NCBI RefSeq assembly: GCF_001720485.1
Contig: NZ_CP017114.1
Coordinates: 3,844,001 to 3,908,000 of the forward strand
Direction of reading: 5' to 3'
DNA from: Cobetia marina
GTDB taxonomy: Bacteria; Pseudomonadota; Gammaproteobacteria; Pseudomonadales; Halomonadaceae
Length of the DNA: 64,000 bases
Position 1 is the stretch's first letter, and every line of letters starts with the position of its first letter. Below the pieces are notes generated by a model. That model was not told the origin of the DNA, did not search any database, and worked only from the letters and a program-made list of their open reading frames with translations. Made by a program: the position numbers and the translations under genes. Below are positions 9,130-17,929 of this stretch, piece by piece.

Positions 9130-9261
9130 TCAGCTGGCTGCGTTGTCGATCTTGCCACCCAGGTGTTCAAGATCCTTGCCAAAGCCGGCCACCGTGTTGC
9201 AGCCCGTCAGGGCCACGCTGGCCACCAGCAAGGCGGCCATCATCAAGCGAGTCACTCGCAT
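9130..9261 (-). CDS. Entericidin-like small lipoprotein (copy 3)
   Basis: 43-residue lipoprotein with signal peptide, lipobox LTGC and the family core CNTVAGFGKDLEHLGG, closest to copy 2. The ATG chosen has AGGA 9 bases upstream; an in-frame ATG three codons earlier directly abuts that site and is less likely. First of the tandem triplet in transcription order. Confidence 0.88.
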   Translation of the reverse strand: MRVTRLMMAALLVASVALTGCNTVAGFGKDLEHLGGKIDNAAS

Positions 9262-9326
9262 GTCGTGCATTCCTGATCAATCGTCTCTGCCACTCTGACC
9301 TTCGTGACACTGGAAAGTGCCAATTC

Positions 9327-10322
9327 TCAGCGATTCACCAGCAGGATCTTGCCCAGTGCCTCGCCGGATTCGATCAATTCATGTGCCTTGGCGATATCGC
9401 GGAAGCTGAACTGATGCTCGTCCAGCAGCGGGCGAACCGCCCCGGCCTCCAGCATCTCGCTCAAGGCGTTGAGCAGCTCCGGCTGCTCATCCATGCCGAT
9501 ACCGGTCAGCAGCGGCACCGAGCGGAAGATGACATGCAGCGACAGGTTCTTGGCGTGCAGCTGGGTCAGGTCGTGGGTCGAGCGGGTGTTGATGGAGCAC
9601 AGCCGACCGGAGATCGCCGTGGCCTCGATGGAGCGATCCAGATTGTCACCACCGACGGTGTCGAAGACGAGATCGAAGCCACGCCCGGAGGTCAGGCGTG
9701 CCACGTAGTCACTGACCGCTTCCTCGCGATAGTTGATGATCTCGTCGGCGCCCAGCTGACGCGCCAGATCGGCCTTGGCCTCGCTGGACACGGTGGTGGT
9801 GACATGTGCGCCGAGATACTTGGCGATCTGCACCGCGACATGGCCGACCCCTCCGGTACCGGCGTGGATCAGCACGTGCTCGCCTTCCTTGATCTGACCG
9901 CGCGAGACCAGCGCCGTCCAGGCCGTCAGGAACACCAGCGGCAAGGCCGCGCATTCTTCCAGGGTCAGCGCCGCAAGACTCGGGCGTTTCACGATCACAC
10001 GGGTGTCAGCGATCATGTAATCCGCCAGTGCGCCCTGCCAGCCCTTCACGCCACCGGCGCAGCCCAGCACTTCATCGCCGACCGAGAAATCCGTCACGCC
10101 CTCGCCGACGGCGTCGATCACCCCCGCGACATCGCCATTGAGGATGGCCGGGAAGTCGGGGTGCGACTTGACCAGGCCACTGCGCAGCTTGGTCTCGATG
10201 GGATTGACGCTGGAGGCGGATACCTTGATGCGCACCTGACCTCGTGCCGGGGTCGGCGTGTCCAGCTCGCGCTCGACGAACACATCCGGGGCGCCGTATT
10301 GCTCGATGACCATGGCCTGCAT
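9327..10322 (-). CDS. Zinc-type alcohol dehydrogenase / quinone oxidoreductase family protein
   Basis: Medium-chain dehydrogenase/reductase of 331 aa, probably an NAD(P)H-dependent reductase of quinones or enones. It has the GroES-like N-terminal half (VERELDTPTPARGQVRIKVSA, NPIETKLRSG) and a Rossmann domain with HAGTGGVGHVAVQIAKYLG. The catalytic-zinc Cys/His set of true alcohol dehydrogenases is not evident, which favours the quinone-oxidoreductase subfamily. The start at MQAMVIEQYG has AGGAG 10 bases upstream. The substrate is unknown. Confidence 0.88.
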   Translation of the reverse strand: MQAMVIEQYGAPDVFVERELDTPTPARGQVRIKVSASSVNPIETKLRSGLVKSHPDFPAILNGDVAGVIDAVGEGVTDFSVGDEVLGCAGGVKGWQGALADYMIADTRVIVKRPSLAALTLEECAALPLVFLTAWTALVSRGQIKEGEHVLIHAGTGGVGHVAVQIAKYLGAHVTTTVSSEAKADLARQLGADEIINYREEAVSDYVARLTSGRGFDLVFDTVGGDNLDRSIEATAISGRLCSINTRSTHDLTQLHAKNLSLHVIFRSVPLLTGIGMDEQPELLNALSEMLEAGAVRPLLDEHQFSFRDIAKAHELIESGEALGKILLVNR

Positions 10323-10465
10323 GTGGGAAGACTCCTGAACAATGAGAAAGAAGCGACGCCCTGCCCGCACGGCGTCGTCATGAAAGTTGGGTGACACCTC
10401 GCCACGAAGGTGGCGCCATGTCGGCAATGACCCGAGCTTACTCCGTGTCATGCCTCAAATCAGCA

Positions 10466-11245
10466 TCAGGTCAGCACCAGCTTGAGCACGATGAGGAAGA
10501 TCACCGCCACCGTCAGCCACTTGACCCAACGCGCACCGGCAGGGCTCATGTTGACCCGCGCACCGAGGAAGGCGCCGCTCATGTTGCCGACCGCCAGTAC
10601 CAGGCCATAGGCCCAGCGCACCTGACCATCGAACACGAAGACCGCCAGCGCCGGCAGGGTATACATCAACACGATGAAGACCTTGAAGACGTTGACCTGG
10701 GTCAGATCGATCTTGAGCAACCGGTAGAGCACCACGATGAACAGCACGCCGACGCCCACCTGAATGAAGCCACCATAGAGACCGATGCCGAACATCGCCA
10801 GCAGCACGATGGGAGTGATGCGTTCCGGCGTCAGCTCACGCGTGTCGATGCGCGGCGTCGGCAGCAGCATCATGATCGAGCACACCACCATCACCACGAT
10901 CAGCACGCCCTCGAAGGCCTCGGCACTGATCCGGGTCGCCAGCCAGGCCCCCAGCATCGCGCCCAGCACGGCAGGCACGGCCAGTCGCCAGGCCACCCCC
11001 ATGTTGTGCGCCCCCGCCTTGAGGAAGGTGCTGGTGGCAGTCGCACTCTGCAACGCGATCGCCACGCGGTTGGTGGCATTGGCCTGTGCGGGGGGCAGGC
11101 CGAGAAACATCAACAAGGGCAGCGTCAGCATCGAACCACCCGCCGAGAGCACATTGATGAAGCCGGCCACGCCACCCAGCGCGATCAGCGCCACCACGCT
11201 GATCAGATCAAGGCCGCCTGCCAGCCCTGCCACATCACTTGTCAT
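10466..11245 (-). CDS. TauE/SafE-family sulfite/organosulfonate exporter
   Basis: Inner-membrane protein of 259 aa with about eight hydrophobic segments and the family's two related halves (GGVAGFINVLSAGGSMLTLPLL and GLYGGFIQVGVGVLFIVVL). Family members export sulfite, sulfoacetate or related anions; the substrate here is not defined. The ATG chosen (MTSDVAG) has AAGGA 8 bases upstream. Transcribed leftward and not closely linked to a sulfonate catabolic gene in this window. Confidence 0.87.
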   Translation of the reverse strand: MTSDVAGLAGGLDLISVVALIALGGVAGFINVLSAGGSMLTLPLLMFLGLPPAQANATNRVAIALQSATATSTFLKAGAHNMGVAWRLAVPAVLGAMLGAWLATRISAEAFEGVLIVVMVVCSIMMLLPTPRIDTRELTPERITPIVLLAMFGIGLYGGFIQVGVGVLFIVVLYRLLKIDLTQVNVFKVFIVLMYTLPALAVFVFDGQVRWAYGLVLAVGNMSGAFLGARVNMSPAGARWVKWLTVAVIFLIVLKLVLT

Positions 11246-11430
11246 GCCGACATTCCTTGTCTTGCCGTAAAAGGGGGACACGCTGCACCCACTTCGTCAT
11301 TCAGAGCGCGCGATGCCCGACACACCCTCCTCGCAGGAACCTCGCGAAGGCAGGGATGCCGGGCATCGTGGGTGATGCATTGCGTCACGTCATGCAGGAT
11401 TCAGGCACATCTGCCGGAACCTGCCGGAAC

Positions 11431-13611
11431 TCAGGAAGCCAGAGCTTCCTGACGGCCACTCTGGCGCACGCTGTAGGTCAGCACGCCCAGGAAGATGGCC
11501 AGCCCGGCAATATCATAGGTCAGCTGACCATGCGGCCACAGCATCAGCGCTCCCAGCGGGAACATCGCCAGACGCAGCCACCAGGGCAGTTCGTGCTCCA
11601 GATAGCCTTCCATGCCCGCCACGATAGCGTAGATCCCGAACAGCGCGAACACGAAGACCGTCAGCATCTCACCGATGTCACCGGAGATCAGCGGACTCCA
11701 GGCGAACAGCAGCGGCACGATGTAGAGCCCCTTGGCGATCTTCCACGCCATCAGGCCTGTCTTCATCGGCGGTGTCTTGGCGATGGCGGCAGCCGCGAAG
11801 GCGGTCAGGCAGACCGGCGGCGTGACGTTGGAGTCCTGGGACAGCCAGAAGATGATCATGTGGGCACTCACCAGTGCCATGGTCAGCACGTGCGGCGACA
11901 GCGCCTGCTCATACAGCTGGCTCTGGAAGGTATCCGGCACCAGGGCCAGCAGTTCACGTGCGGCGTCCATGCTCATCGGCGCGCCCAGCAGGTCCAGCTT
12001 GTCAGGTGCCGCCAGCATGAAGATGGCCTTGGCCTGCTCCGGCAGGTTGCCCGCCGCCAGCAGATCCACCAGCTGGGAGTGCGCGATCAGGTTGTAGAGC
12101 GCCGGGGCGGACAGCGTGCCCAGCACGATATAGGACGCCGTCACCGGCAGCCCCATGCCCAGGATCAAGGACGCCAGCGCGACCAGGATGATGGTGATCA
12201 GCAGGCTGCCACCCGCCCAGTCGGTGATCATCAGCGAGAAGGTGTTGCCGATCCCCGTGGTGGAGACGACATTGACGATCAGCCCGACGGTGATCAGCAG
12301 AATCGCCGTGGTGGTCATGTTGCGCACCCCGGCCAGCATCGCCTCGATGATGTCGCCGAGCTTCATCGGGTTCTTCGACAGCCACGAGGCCGCGATGACG
12401 GACAGGATCGCGATGCCGGCGGCGTAGGTCGGCGTGAAGCCGTAGATCAGTGCACCGACCAGCACGAACAGCGGTGCCAGATAGTGCCAGCCATCCTTGA
12501 GCACGTCCTTGAGGCGCGGGCCCTGCGGGTCATCCAGCGCCGTGGCGTCGGAGCGCTTGGCCTCGATGCGCACGAACATGGCGACAGACAGGAAGTAGAG
12601 CAGCGCCGGCAAGGCGGCCACGCCGACGATGGTCAGGTACGGCACCTGGGTATAGGACGCCATGATGAAGGCGCCCGCGCCCATCACCGGCGGCATCAGC
12701 TGGCCACCGGTGGAGGCGGCGGCCTCCACACCTGCCGCGAAGCGCGCCGGGAAGCCGGCACGCCGCATCAGCGGGATCGTGATCACGCCGGTGGAGACGG
12801 TGTTGGCGACACTGGAACCGGAGACCGAGCCCATCAGGCCGGAGGCGAACACGGCCACGAAGCCCGGGCCACCCTTGAAGCGACCCGCCGCGCAGCGCGC
12901 CAGATCGATGATGAAGTCACCCGCGCCGGACTTGACCAGGAAGGCGCCGAACAGGATGAACATGAACACGTAGGACCAGGAGATGCGCGCGATGGAGCCC
13001 AGCATCCCTTCGCCGCCGATGAAACTTCTGAACAGCACCGTCTCCCAGGTCAGGCCCGGGAAGTTGAACACGCCACCGACATACTTGCCCCACCAGGCCA
13101 CATAGGTCAGCGCGATCAGACACAGCACCGGGATGAACCAGCCGGTGGTGCGCCGCGCGAACTCGAGAATCAGCCCCACCGCGACGATGGAGACCACCCA
13201 GTCCGCGGGGGAGAACACGACCCCACGATCATAGAGCGCATCCTCGAAGCCGATCAGATAGAGACCGCAACCCAGTGCCGCCAGCCCCAGCATGACATCC
13301 ACACCCAGCACCCAGCGCTTGGCACCATCACTGGACGGCGTCAGCATCGGGATGGTCAGCGCGCACAGCAGGCCGAACAGCCCGAAGTGCAACGCGCTCA
13401 CCCACAGCTCCGACAGGGTCGAGATGGTGTTGAAGTACAGATGCGCCAGACAGATGACGATGGAAATCACGAACACGGCCCGCCCTAGCCAGGGCAGTTC
13501 CATGCGCCATGGCGCGGCTTCGACGGATTCATCGCGCACACCGGACAGGTCCGGCGCATCCGGCACGGCTTCAGTGGGACGAGAGGGCTCTGGCGAGCGG
13601 GAATCATGCAT
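11431..13611 (-). CDS. TAXI-TRAP transporter fused permease (4TM/12TM)
   Basis: Sodium-driven TRAP permease in which the small (DctQ-like) and large (DctM-like) membrane subunits are fused into one 726-aa polypeptide, as is usual for TAXI-type systems. The N-terminal ~130 residues carry four helices. The remainder carries the large-subunit motifs GLMGSVSGSSVANTVSTGVI and MPPVMGAGAFIMASY. Its binding protein is encoded 273 bp upstream on the same strand. The substrate is unknown; characterised TAXI systems take dicarboxylates or glutamate-like acids. Confidence 0.93.
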   Translation of the reverse strand: MHDSRSPEPSRPTEAVPDAPDLSGVRDESVEAAPWRMELPWLGRAVFVISIVICLAHLYFNTISTLSELWVSALHFGLFGLLCALTIPMLTPSSDGAKRWVLGVDVMLGLAALGCGLYLIGFEDALYDRGVVFSPADWVVSIVAVGLILEFARRTTGWFIPVLCLIALTYVAWWGKYVGGVFNFPGLTWETVLFRSFIGGEGMLGSIARISWSYVFMFILFGAFLVKSGAGDFIIDLARCAAGRFKGGPGFVAVFASGLMGSVSGSSVANTVSTGVITIPLMRRAGFPARFAAGVEAAASTGGQLMPPVMGAGAFIMASYTQVPYLTIVGVAALPALLYFLSVAMFVRIEAKRSDATALDDPQGPRLKDVLKDGWHYLAPLFVLVGALIYGFTPTYAAGIAILSVIAASWLSKNPMKLGDIIEAMLAGVRNMTTTAILLITVGLIVNVVSTTGIGNTFSLMITDWAGGSLLITIILVALASLILGMGLPVTASYIVLGTLSAPALYNLIAHSQLVDLLAAGNLPEQAKAIFMLAAPDKLDLLGAPMSMDAARELLALVPDTFQSQLYEQALSPHVLTMALVSAHMIIFWLSQDSNVTPPVCLTAFAAAAIAKTPPMKTGLMAWKIAKGLYIVPLLFAWSPLISGDIGEMLTVFVFALFGIYAIVAGMEGYLEHELPWWLRLAMFPLGALMLWPHGQLTYDIAGLAIFLGVLTYSVRQSGRQEALAS

Positions 13612-13884
13612 GGCGGTGCCTCAAGACGGGATCAGACAGCGATGGCGCGGCGGCGACGTGTGGCGTCAACCTGCGCCCGGGCTTGCGAGGAAATGCGGAC
13701 TTGCTTCATCAATGACGTCGGTGACATCAGTGATGCATGGGCAGGCTTTGGCCTGGCAGAGGCTGCCTTGCGAAACGAAGGCGCAGCATGACGCCGGACC
13801 GGCACTGTCTTGTTGGACTGCACAGCCCTCACCGCGGCCATGGGCGCGCGATGAGGGCAGCGATGGAGCGGATTCAGGGGTGGG

Positions 13885-14892
13885 TCAGTCGGCGATCAGA
13901 CGCTCAGGGATCTCGATGCCCTGCTCCTTGAAGTAACGCACGGCACCCGGGTGCAGCGGCAGCGGCAGACCAGCGATGGCCTTGTCGAGTGCCATGGCCT
14001 TGGTGGCCGGGTGGATGTTGTTCAAGAACGGCAGGTTCTCGTACATGGTCTTGGTGATCTGGTAGACGTCTTCTTCGGAGACGTCATCACGTACCACGAG
14101 GATGTTCGGCTGGGCGATGGTGTTGATCGCCTTGTCCTGGCCCGGATAGGTGCCAGCGGCGATTTCATACGGTGTCCACAGCTCGAACTGGGAATTGACC
14201 TTGGCCAGCTGCTCTTCGGTGAAGTCCAGCGTGGTGATCTCGTCACCGAGGTTGGCGTAGGCACGCGTCACGGCGGAAGCCGGTGCGCCTGCCGGAATGT
14301 TCATGCCATCGATGTTGCCGTTCTGCATCGCGTCGGCACTCGGGCCATAGCCCATGTAGGCCAGATTCATCTTGTCGGCATCGATGCCCAGCTGCTCGAG
14401 AATGAAGCGACCCGAGCCCTCGGTGCCGGAGTTCTTCTTGCCGATGGAGAAGCTCTTGCCATAGAAGTTGGTCATGTCCTCGATGGTGCCGGTCTTGACC
14501 TCATCGTTGCGTGCCACGAAGTGCTCGACGTTCTGCCACAGCATCGAGATGCTGCGCAGGTCCTTGTGCGCCTTGTTGACCGGCGGAGTGCCATTCCATG
14601 CCCAGGCGCCATAGAGGCCCTGGATGATACCGAACTGGGCCTGGTTCTCTTCCATCAGCTTGAGGTTCTCGCCGGAGCCGGCGGAGGAGATCGCGGACAC
14701 CGAGATGCCGGCGGTCGGCTCGAGCTTGACCTTGATCAGCGTGGAAAGCGCCACACCGACGGGATAGAAGGTACCGCCGGTGGTCGCGGTACCCATGATG
14801 TACTTGCCTTCCGCCTGGGCTGCGGCACTGAGGCCCAGAGAGGCAGCGATGGCGAGACCGAGGCCGGCCTTGAGGAACTGGCGCTTTTGCAT
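13885..14892 (-). CDS. TAXI-family TRAP solute-binding protein
   Basis: Periplasmic binding protein (335 aa) of the TAXI family. The signal peptide ends near SAAAQAEGK. The mature start KYIMGTATTGGTFYPVGVAL is the TAXI signature, and AISSAGSGENLKLM and NFYGKSFSIGKKNSGTE line the ligand site. An AAGGAG ribosome site stands 8 bases before the ATG. It delivers solute to the fused permease encoded next to it. Confidence 0.94.
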   Translation of the reverse strand: MQKRQFLKAGLGLAIAASLGLSAAAQAEGKYIMGTATTGGTFYPVGVALSTLIKVKLEPTAGISVSAISSAGSGENLKLMEENQAQFGIIQGLYGAWAWNGTPPVNKAHKDLRSISMLWQNVEHFVARNDEVKTGTIEDMTNFYGKSFSIGKKNSGTEGSGRFILEQLGIDADKMNLAYMGYGPSADAMQNGNIDGMNIPAGAPASAVTRAYANLGDEITTLDFTEEQLAKVNSQFELWTPYEIAAGTYPGQDKAINTIAQPNILVVRDDVSEEDVYQITKTMYENLPFLNNIHPATKAMALDKAIAGLPLPLHPGAVRYFKEQGIEIPERLIAD

Positions 14893-15240
14893 GGAATGAC
14901 TCCTTGGCGGGCCTGCCGGAACGCAGGCGAACCCTTATTGTTGGAATAGGCGAGACGTGGCGATAGCGGACGGGACAGCGAAGGTCTGGTCGTACTGCCC
15001 AGCCTTGAGTGAAGACTAGCAAGTGTCGAGCAGGGGCGGTATTTGGCGATGGGGGCATTGCGCCAACGGCCGGCCGGCATGGCGCAAACCGAAAAGTGGC
15101 AGGATTCTGCCGATCTGGTCACACTGGAGACATTCAGACACCTGGCCTGGGGACACCCGTGACGGCCCCGCCGGCAGACGGACCGGCAGACCAGCCGAGG
15201 CCATTCGGGCGCGCCAGCCCCGCGACGACGAGGAACGACA
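14893..15240. other. Divergent intergenic region TAXI operon / HIT gene
   Basis: About 350 bases carrying the promoters for the leftward TAXI-TRAP operon and the rightward HIT gene. A good ribosome site (GAGGAACGACA) precedes the HIT gene. No strong palindrome or riboswitch-like structure was found. Confidence 0.4.
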
Positions 15241-15669
15241 ATGAATGATTTCACCCTGCACCCGCAGCTGGAGGCAGACACTCACTTCGTGGCCGATCTG
15301 GCATTGTGCAGCGTGCGCCTCATGAACGATGCGCGCTATCCCTGGTTGATGCTGGTGCCACGCCGTGCGGACATTCGCGAAGTCTATGAGCTGGACAGCC
15401 ATTCCCAGCACCAGCTGTGGCACGAGACCACCCTGCTCGGCGAGCTGTTGATGCAGCTCAGTGACGGCGAAAAGCTCAATATCGGCACCCTGGGCAATGT
15501 CGTGTCACAGCTGCATGTACACGTGATCGCCCGCAGCAGCGATGATGCCACCTGGCCCGGGCCGGTCTGGGGAGTGGGACGCCCGAAGGCCTATGACAAT
15601 GAAGCGCTCACCACGCTGATTGACACGCTACGCATGAAGATCGCCGAGCTGCCGACCTATTCCTTCTAG
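15241..15669 (+). CDS. HIT-domain protein
   Basis: Small cytoplasmic histidine-triad-superfamily nucleotide hydrolase/transferase of 142 aa. The triad region reads SQLHVHVIARSSDD, so the first His of HxHxH is Gln while the two later His remain. This variant, followed by WPGPVWG, is recurrent in a proteobacterial subgroup. The substrate is unknown. It is followed immediately by a strong terminator and appears monocistronic. Confidence 0.88.
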   Translation: MNDFTLHPQLEADTHFVADLALCSVRLMNDARYPWLMLVPRRADIREVYELDSHSQHQLWHETTLLGELLMQLSDGEKLNIGTLGNVVSQLHVHVIARSSDDATWPGPVWGVGRPKAYDNEALTTLIDTLRMKIAELPTYSF

Positions 15670-15687
15670 CGCCCTGTTCAGGCGCCA

Positions 15688-15720
15688 ACGACAACGGGGC
15701 CCAGCGGGCCCCGTTGTCGT
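15688..15720. terminator. Strong hairpin terminator after the HIT gene
   Basis: Perfect 15-bp stem ACGACAACGGGGCCC / GGGCCCCGTTGTCGT with a 3-base AGC loop, between convergent genes. Confidence 0.92.
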
Positions 15721-15793
15721 GATGGGAAGGAAAGCCAGTCAGCATGACATCAGTCGGGTGCCGAGCGCTGGACGCTGGATCGCCAGGCACCTG

Positions 15794-17050
15794 TCATGTG
15801 CCTGCTTCTGGTGTCTCGACGGCGGGGCGCGGAGCCACCAGAGACGCGGCGGGAGCGGCACGCAGCGGGGACGGCGCGCTCTGCGCCGCGCGCCCGAACG
15901 GCGAGGCACCGCGTCCGGTGGGAGAGTCCAGCGCCTTGAGACTGCTGGCGACCAACAAAGCCCCGAACACGCTGATGACGATCCCGCCGAGCAGCCCGAT
16001 CACCGCGGCCCATGGCCACTGACGAAGCACTCCGCCCGCTTCGCGCTTGCCGGTCAGACGCGCCGTGCCCGCCGCCAGACGCCCGCTGGCCTTCATCAGC
16101 AGCGTGGCCATCGCCACGCTGCCCACCGTCAGCGCGGTGCCCAGTGACATCGCCAGCACCGCCAGTACCCCGCTGCCGACCAGATTCAGCGCCAGCGCGG
16201 CCAGCAATACCAGAATCGCGCCGGAACACGGCCGCAGGCCGATCGCCAGCACCGCCATGCCCATGGTGCGCCAGTCGCCGCTGGCCTGCTCCGCCGTCAC
16301 GCCATGCGCATGGCCGCAACCGCAGTCATGCCCGTGTGAATGATCGTGGCCGTGAGAGTGGTCGCGACCATGCGACGGCTCGAACGCCAGCCCCTGCATC
16401 GCTGGCGCTTCCTGTGTCGTCACGCTCTCTTCCATGCCAGTGGTGGCGGGCGCCCTGAGTGCCCGCCACAACGCACGCGCGGCACGCCACAGCAGCAGCA
16501 GGCCCAACGCCAGTACGCCGACATGGCTGAGCAGAGTGACCTTCTCGACCTGCCCGAGCACCTCACGCCCGGCCCAGTCGAGCAGTCCCGCCCCCAGCCC
16601 CACCAGCACCAGCGCACTCACGCCCTGCAGCAAGGCCGCCAGCAGCGAGAGCCATAGCGCACGTCGCCGCGCGATGGGCTGGCTGGCCAGCAGCGTACTG
16701 ATCACCACCTTGCCATGGCCGGGGCCCGCCGCATGCAGCACTCCGTAGGTGAAGGACAGCCCGATCAGCGCCCAGGGGGTGCCGGGGTGCGCGGCAAGCT
16801 CGCTCATGGCACGCCCGAGCGAGCGCTGAAAACGCGACTGTTCAGCGAAGATCCAGCCCAGCGCCTCACCCCAGGCCTGTACCAGACTCGGCCACAGGGC
16901 CATGCCCAGCACGATCAATCCGAATCCGAGGGCCAGCCAGCCGGCCAGGCGTCGCCCTCGCGAAGAGGCCGGCTTGAGCAGGCCATCACGCATGCCCTTG
17001 AGGCTTTTGACATCCCCAAGCCCGGTGGTGTCCTTGTGCTCATCGCTCAT
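15794..17050 (-). CDS. zevB: NicO-family metal permease, ZevB-like
   Basis: Polytopic inner-membrane permease of the NicO (RcnA/UreH-like) family, 418 aa. An N-terminal half with HAAGPGHGKVVIST is separated from the second half (GLRPCSGAILVLL) by a cytosolic or periplasmic loop packed with His, HDHSHGHDHSHGHDCGCGHA, a typical metal-binding segment. The gene overlaps the upstream DUF1007 gene by 4 bp (ATGA). The same pair is ZevAB of Haemophilus influenzae, required for zinc acquisition. A Zur-like site lies upstream of the pair, so zinc rather than nickel is my preferred substrate. Confidence 0.8.
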   Translation of the reverse strand: MSDEHKDTTGLGDVKSLKGMRDGLLKPASSRGRRLAGWLALGFGLIVLGMALWPSLVQAWGEALGWIFAEQSRFQRSLGRAMSELAAHPGTPWALIGLSFTYGVLHAAGPGHGKVVISTLLASQPIARRRALWLSLLAALLQGVSALVLVGLGAGLLDWAGREVLGQVEKVTLLSHVGVLALGLLLLWRAARALWRALRAPATTGMEESVTTQEAPAMQGLAFEPSHGRDHSHGHDHSHGHDCGCGHAHGVTAEQASGDWRTMGMAVLAIGLRPCSGAILVLLAALALNLVGSGVLAVLAMSLGTALTVGSVAMATLLMKASGRLAAGTARLTGKREAGGVLRQWPWAAVIGLLGGIVISVFGALLVASSLKALDSPTGRGASPFGRAAQSAPSPLRAAPAASLVAPRPAVETPEAGT

Positions 17051-17796
17051 CGAGACGCCTCACAATGGACACTGCCGACATCGGCGAAATACTGGCCAAG
17101 ATCCATCGGCGCGGTGGCATTGATATCCAGCATCGAGGCCTCGGCGACCTTCTGGGGATCCGGGTCTGCCTTGGCGATCTTCGCCGTACAGTCCATCGGC
17201 ACCTGCTGCGAGGACAACCCCTTGATCACCAGCCCTTCCTGGACGGCGATCGCATCCGGGTCATGCAGGATCTCGATGTAATAGGTGGGATCATAGATGC
17301 GATAACTGAGCGTATGGCCGGCCATCGGCACGGGTTCGGCCAGAGGCAGTTCCATCTGGAAGGCGACGCGCTCCCCCTTGAGCCAGGTGGTCTGGCGTGT
17401 CGCCTCTCCCAGCGCCACCGGCGCTCCGTCACGCTGAACATGGGTGTAATAATCGAACTGGGAAAGATTGGCGAGGATCTCGCTGCCCAGCGCATCCAGG
17501 CGCTGCTCCATGCTGGTATCGTCCTGCAGGGCGGCCAGCTCCTGCCGCAGCGTCAGGCTATAGAAGGGGTCCAGCAACCAGTACTGACGCAATGCCACCG
17601 CCCGCCCCTGATCATCCAGGCGCAGGGTCACGCGCAGATCCACCCAGCCATGCGGATGGGCAAGCGCCGGTTGACTGACCATCAACGACGCGATGGCCAA
17701 CATGCCGACCCACGCCCCCGTCAGCAAGCGCAGGCAACGACGCCAGGCGCGCGGAAACGATCGCGCATCATCGCGATGATCAACAGCAAGGGGCAT
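17047..17796 (-). CDS. zevA: DUF1007 periplasmic protein, ZevA-like
   Basis: Exported 249-aa protein of the DUF1007 family. The signal segment ends near SQPALA, and the mature start HPHGWVDLRV carries a candidate metal-binding HPH. Family members are encoded next to NicO-type permeases; ZevA of Haemophilus is the studied example. A GGAG ribosome site lies 9 bases before the ATG, and the stop overlaps the permease start, implying coupled translation. It is expected to be induced under zinc limitation if the site upstream is a true Zur operator. Confidence 0.8.
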   Translation of the reverse strand: MPLAVDHRDDARSFPRAWRRCLRLLTGAWVGMLAIASLMVSQPALAHPHGWVDLRVTLRLDDQGRAVALRQYWLLDPFYSLTLRQELAALQDDTSMEQRLDALGSEILANLSQFDYYTHVQRDGAPVALGEATRQTTWLKGERVAFQMELPLAEPVPMAGHTLSYRIYDPTYYIEILHDPDAIAVQEGLVIKGLSSQQVPMDCTAKIAKADPDPQKVAEASMLDINATAPMDLGQYFADVGSVHCEASR

Positions 17797-17855
17797 GCAG
17801 ACACTCCGGAAAGGCGGATACGAAGAAAAGCGAATGCCAGGCGTGGCACATCGTC

Positions 17856-17868
17856 GTTACCTTATAAC
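17856..17868. promoter_or_regulatory. Zur-like operator upstream of zevAB
   Basis: The 13-mer reads GTTATAAGGTAAC on the minus strand, 60 bp upstream of the zevA start. It matches the gammaproteobacterial Zur core GTTATAATATAAC at 11 of 13 positions. It sits in a short AT-rich pocket of a GC-rich region. No zur gene is in the window. Confidence 0.55.
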
Positions 17869-17929
17869 ATTCGGGGGCACGAACCACCCCTTCGACGCCA
17901 GACCGACAATTTGATTCCCGAGCAGGCGC

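Noticed and set aside
9090..10394. 434-codon open frame on the + strand over the quinone-oxidoreductase gene
   Set aside because: Antisense shadow; the minus strand encodes a complete medium-chain dehydrogenase and an entericidin.
11239..13488. 749-codon open frame opposite the TAXI-TRAP permease
   Set aside because: Antisense of a membrane-protein gene gives a His/Gln/Arg/Asp-rich nonsense translation; the permease on the other strand is unmistakable.
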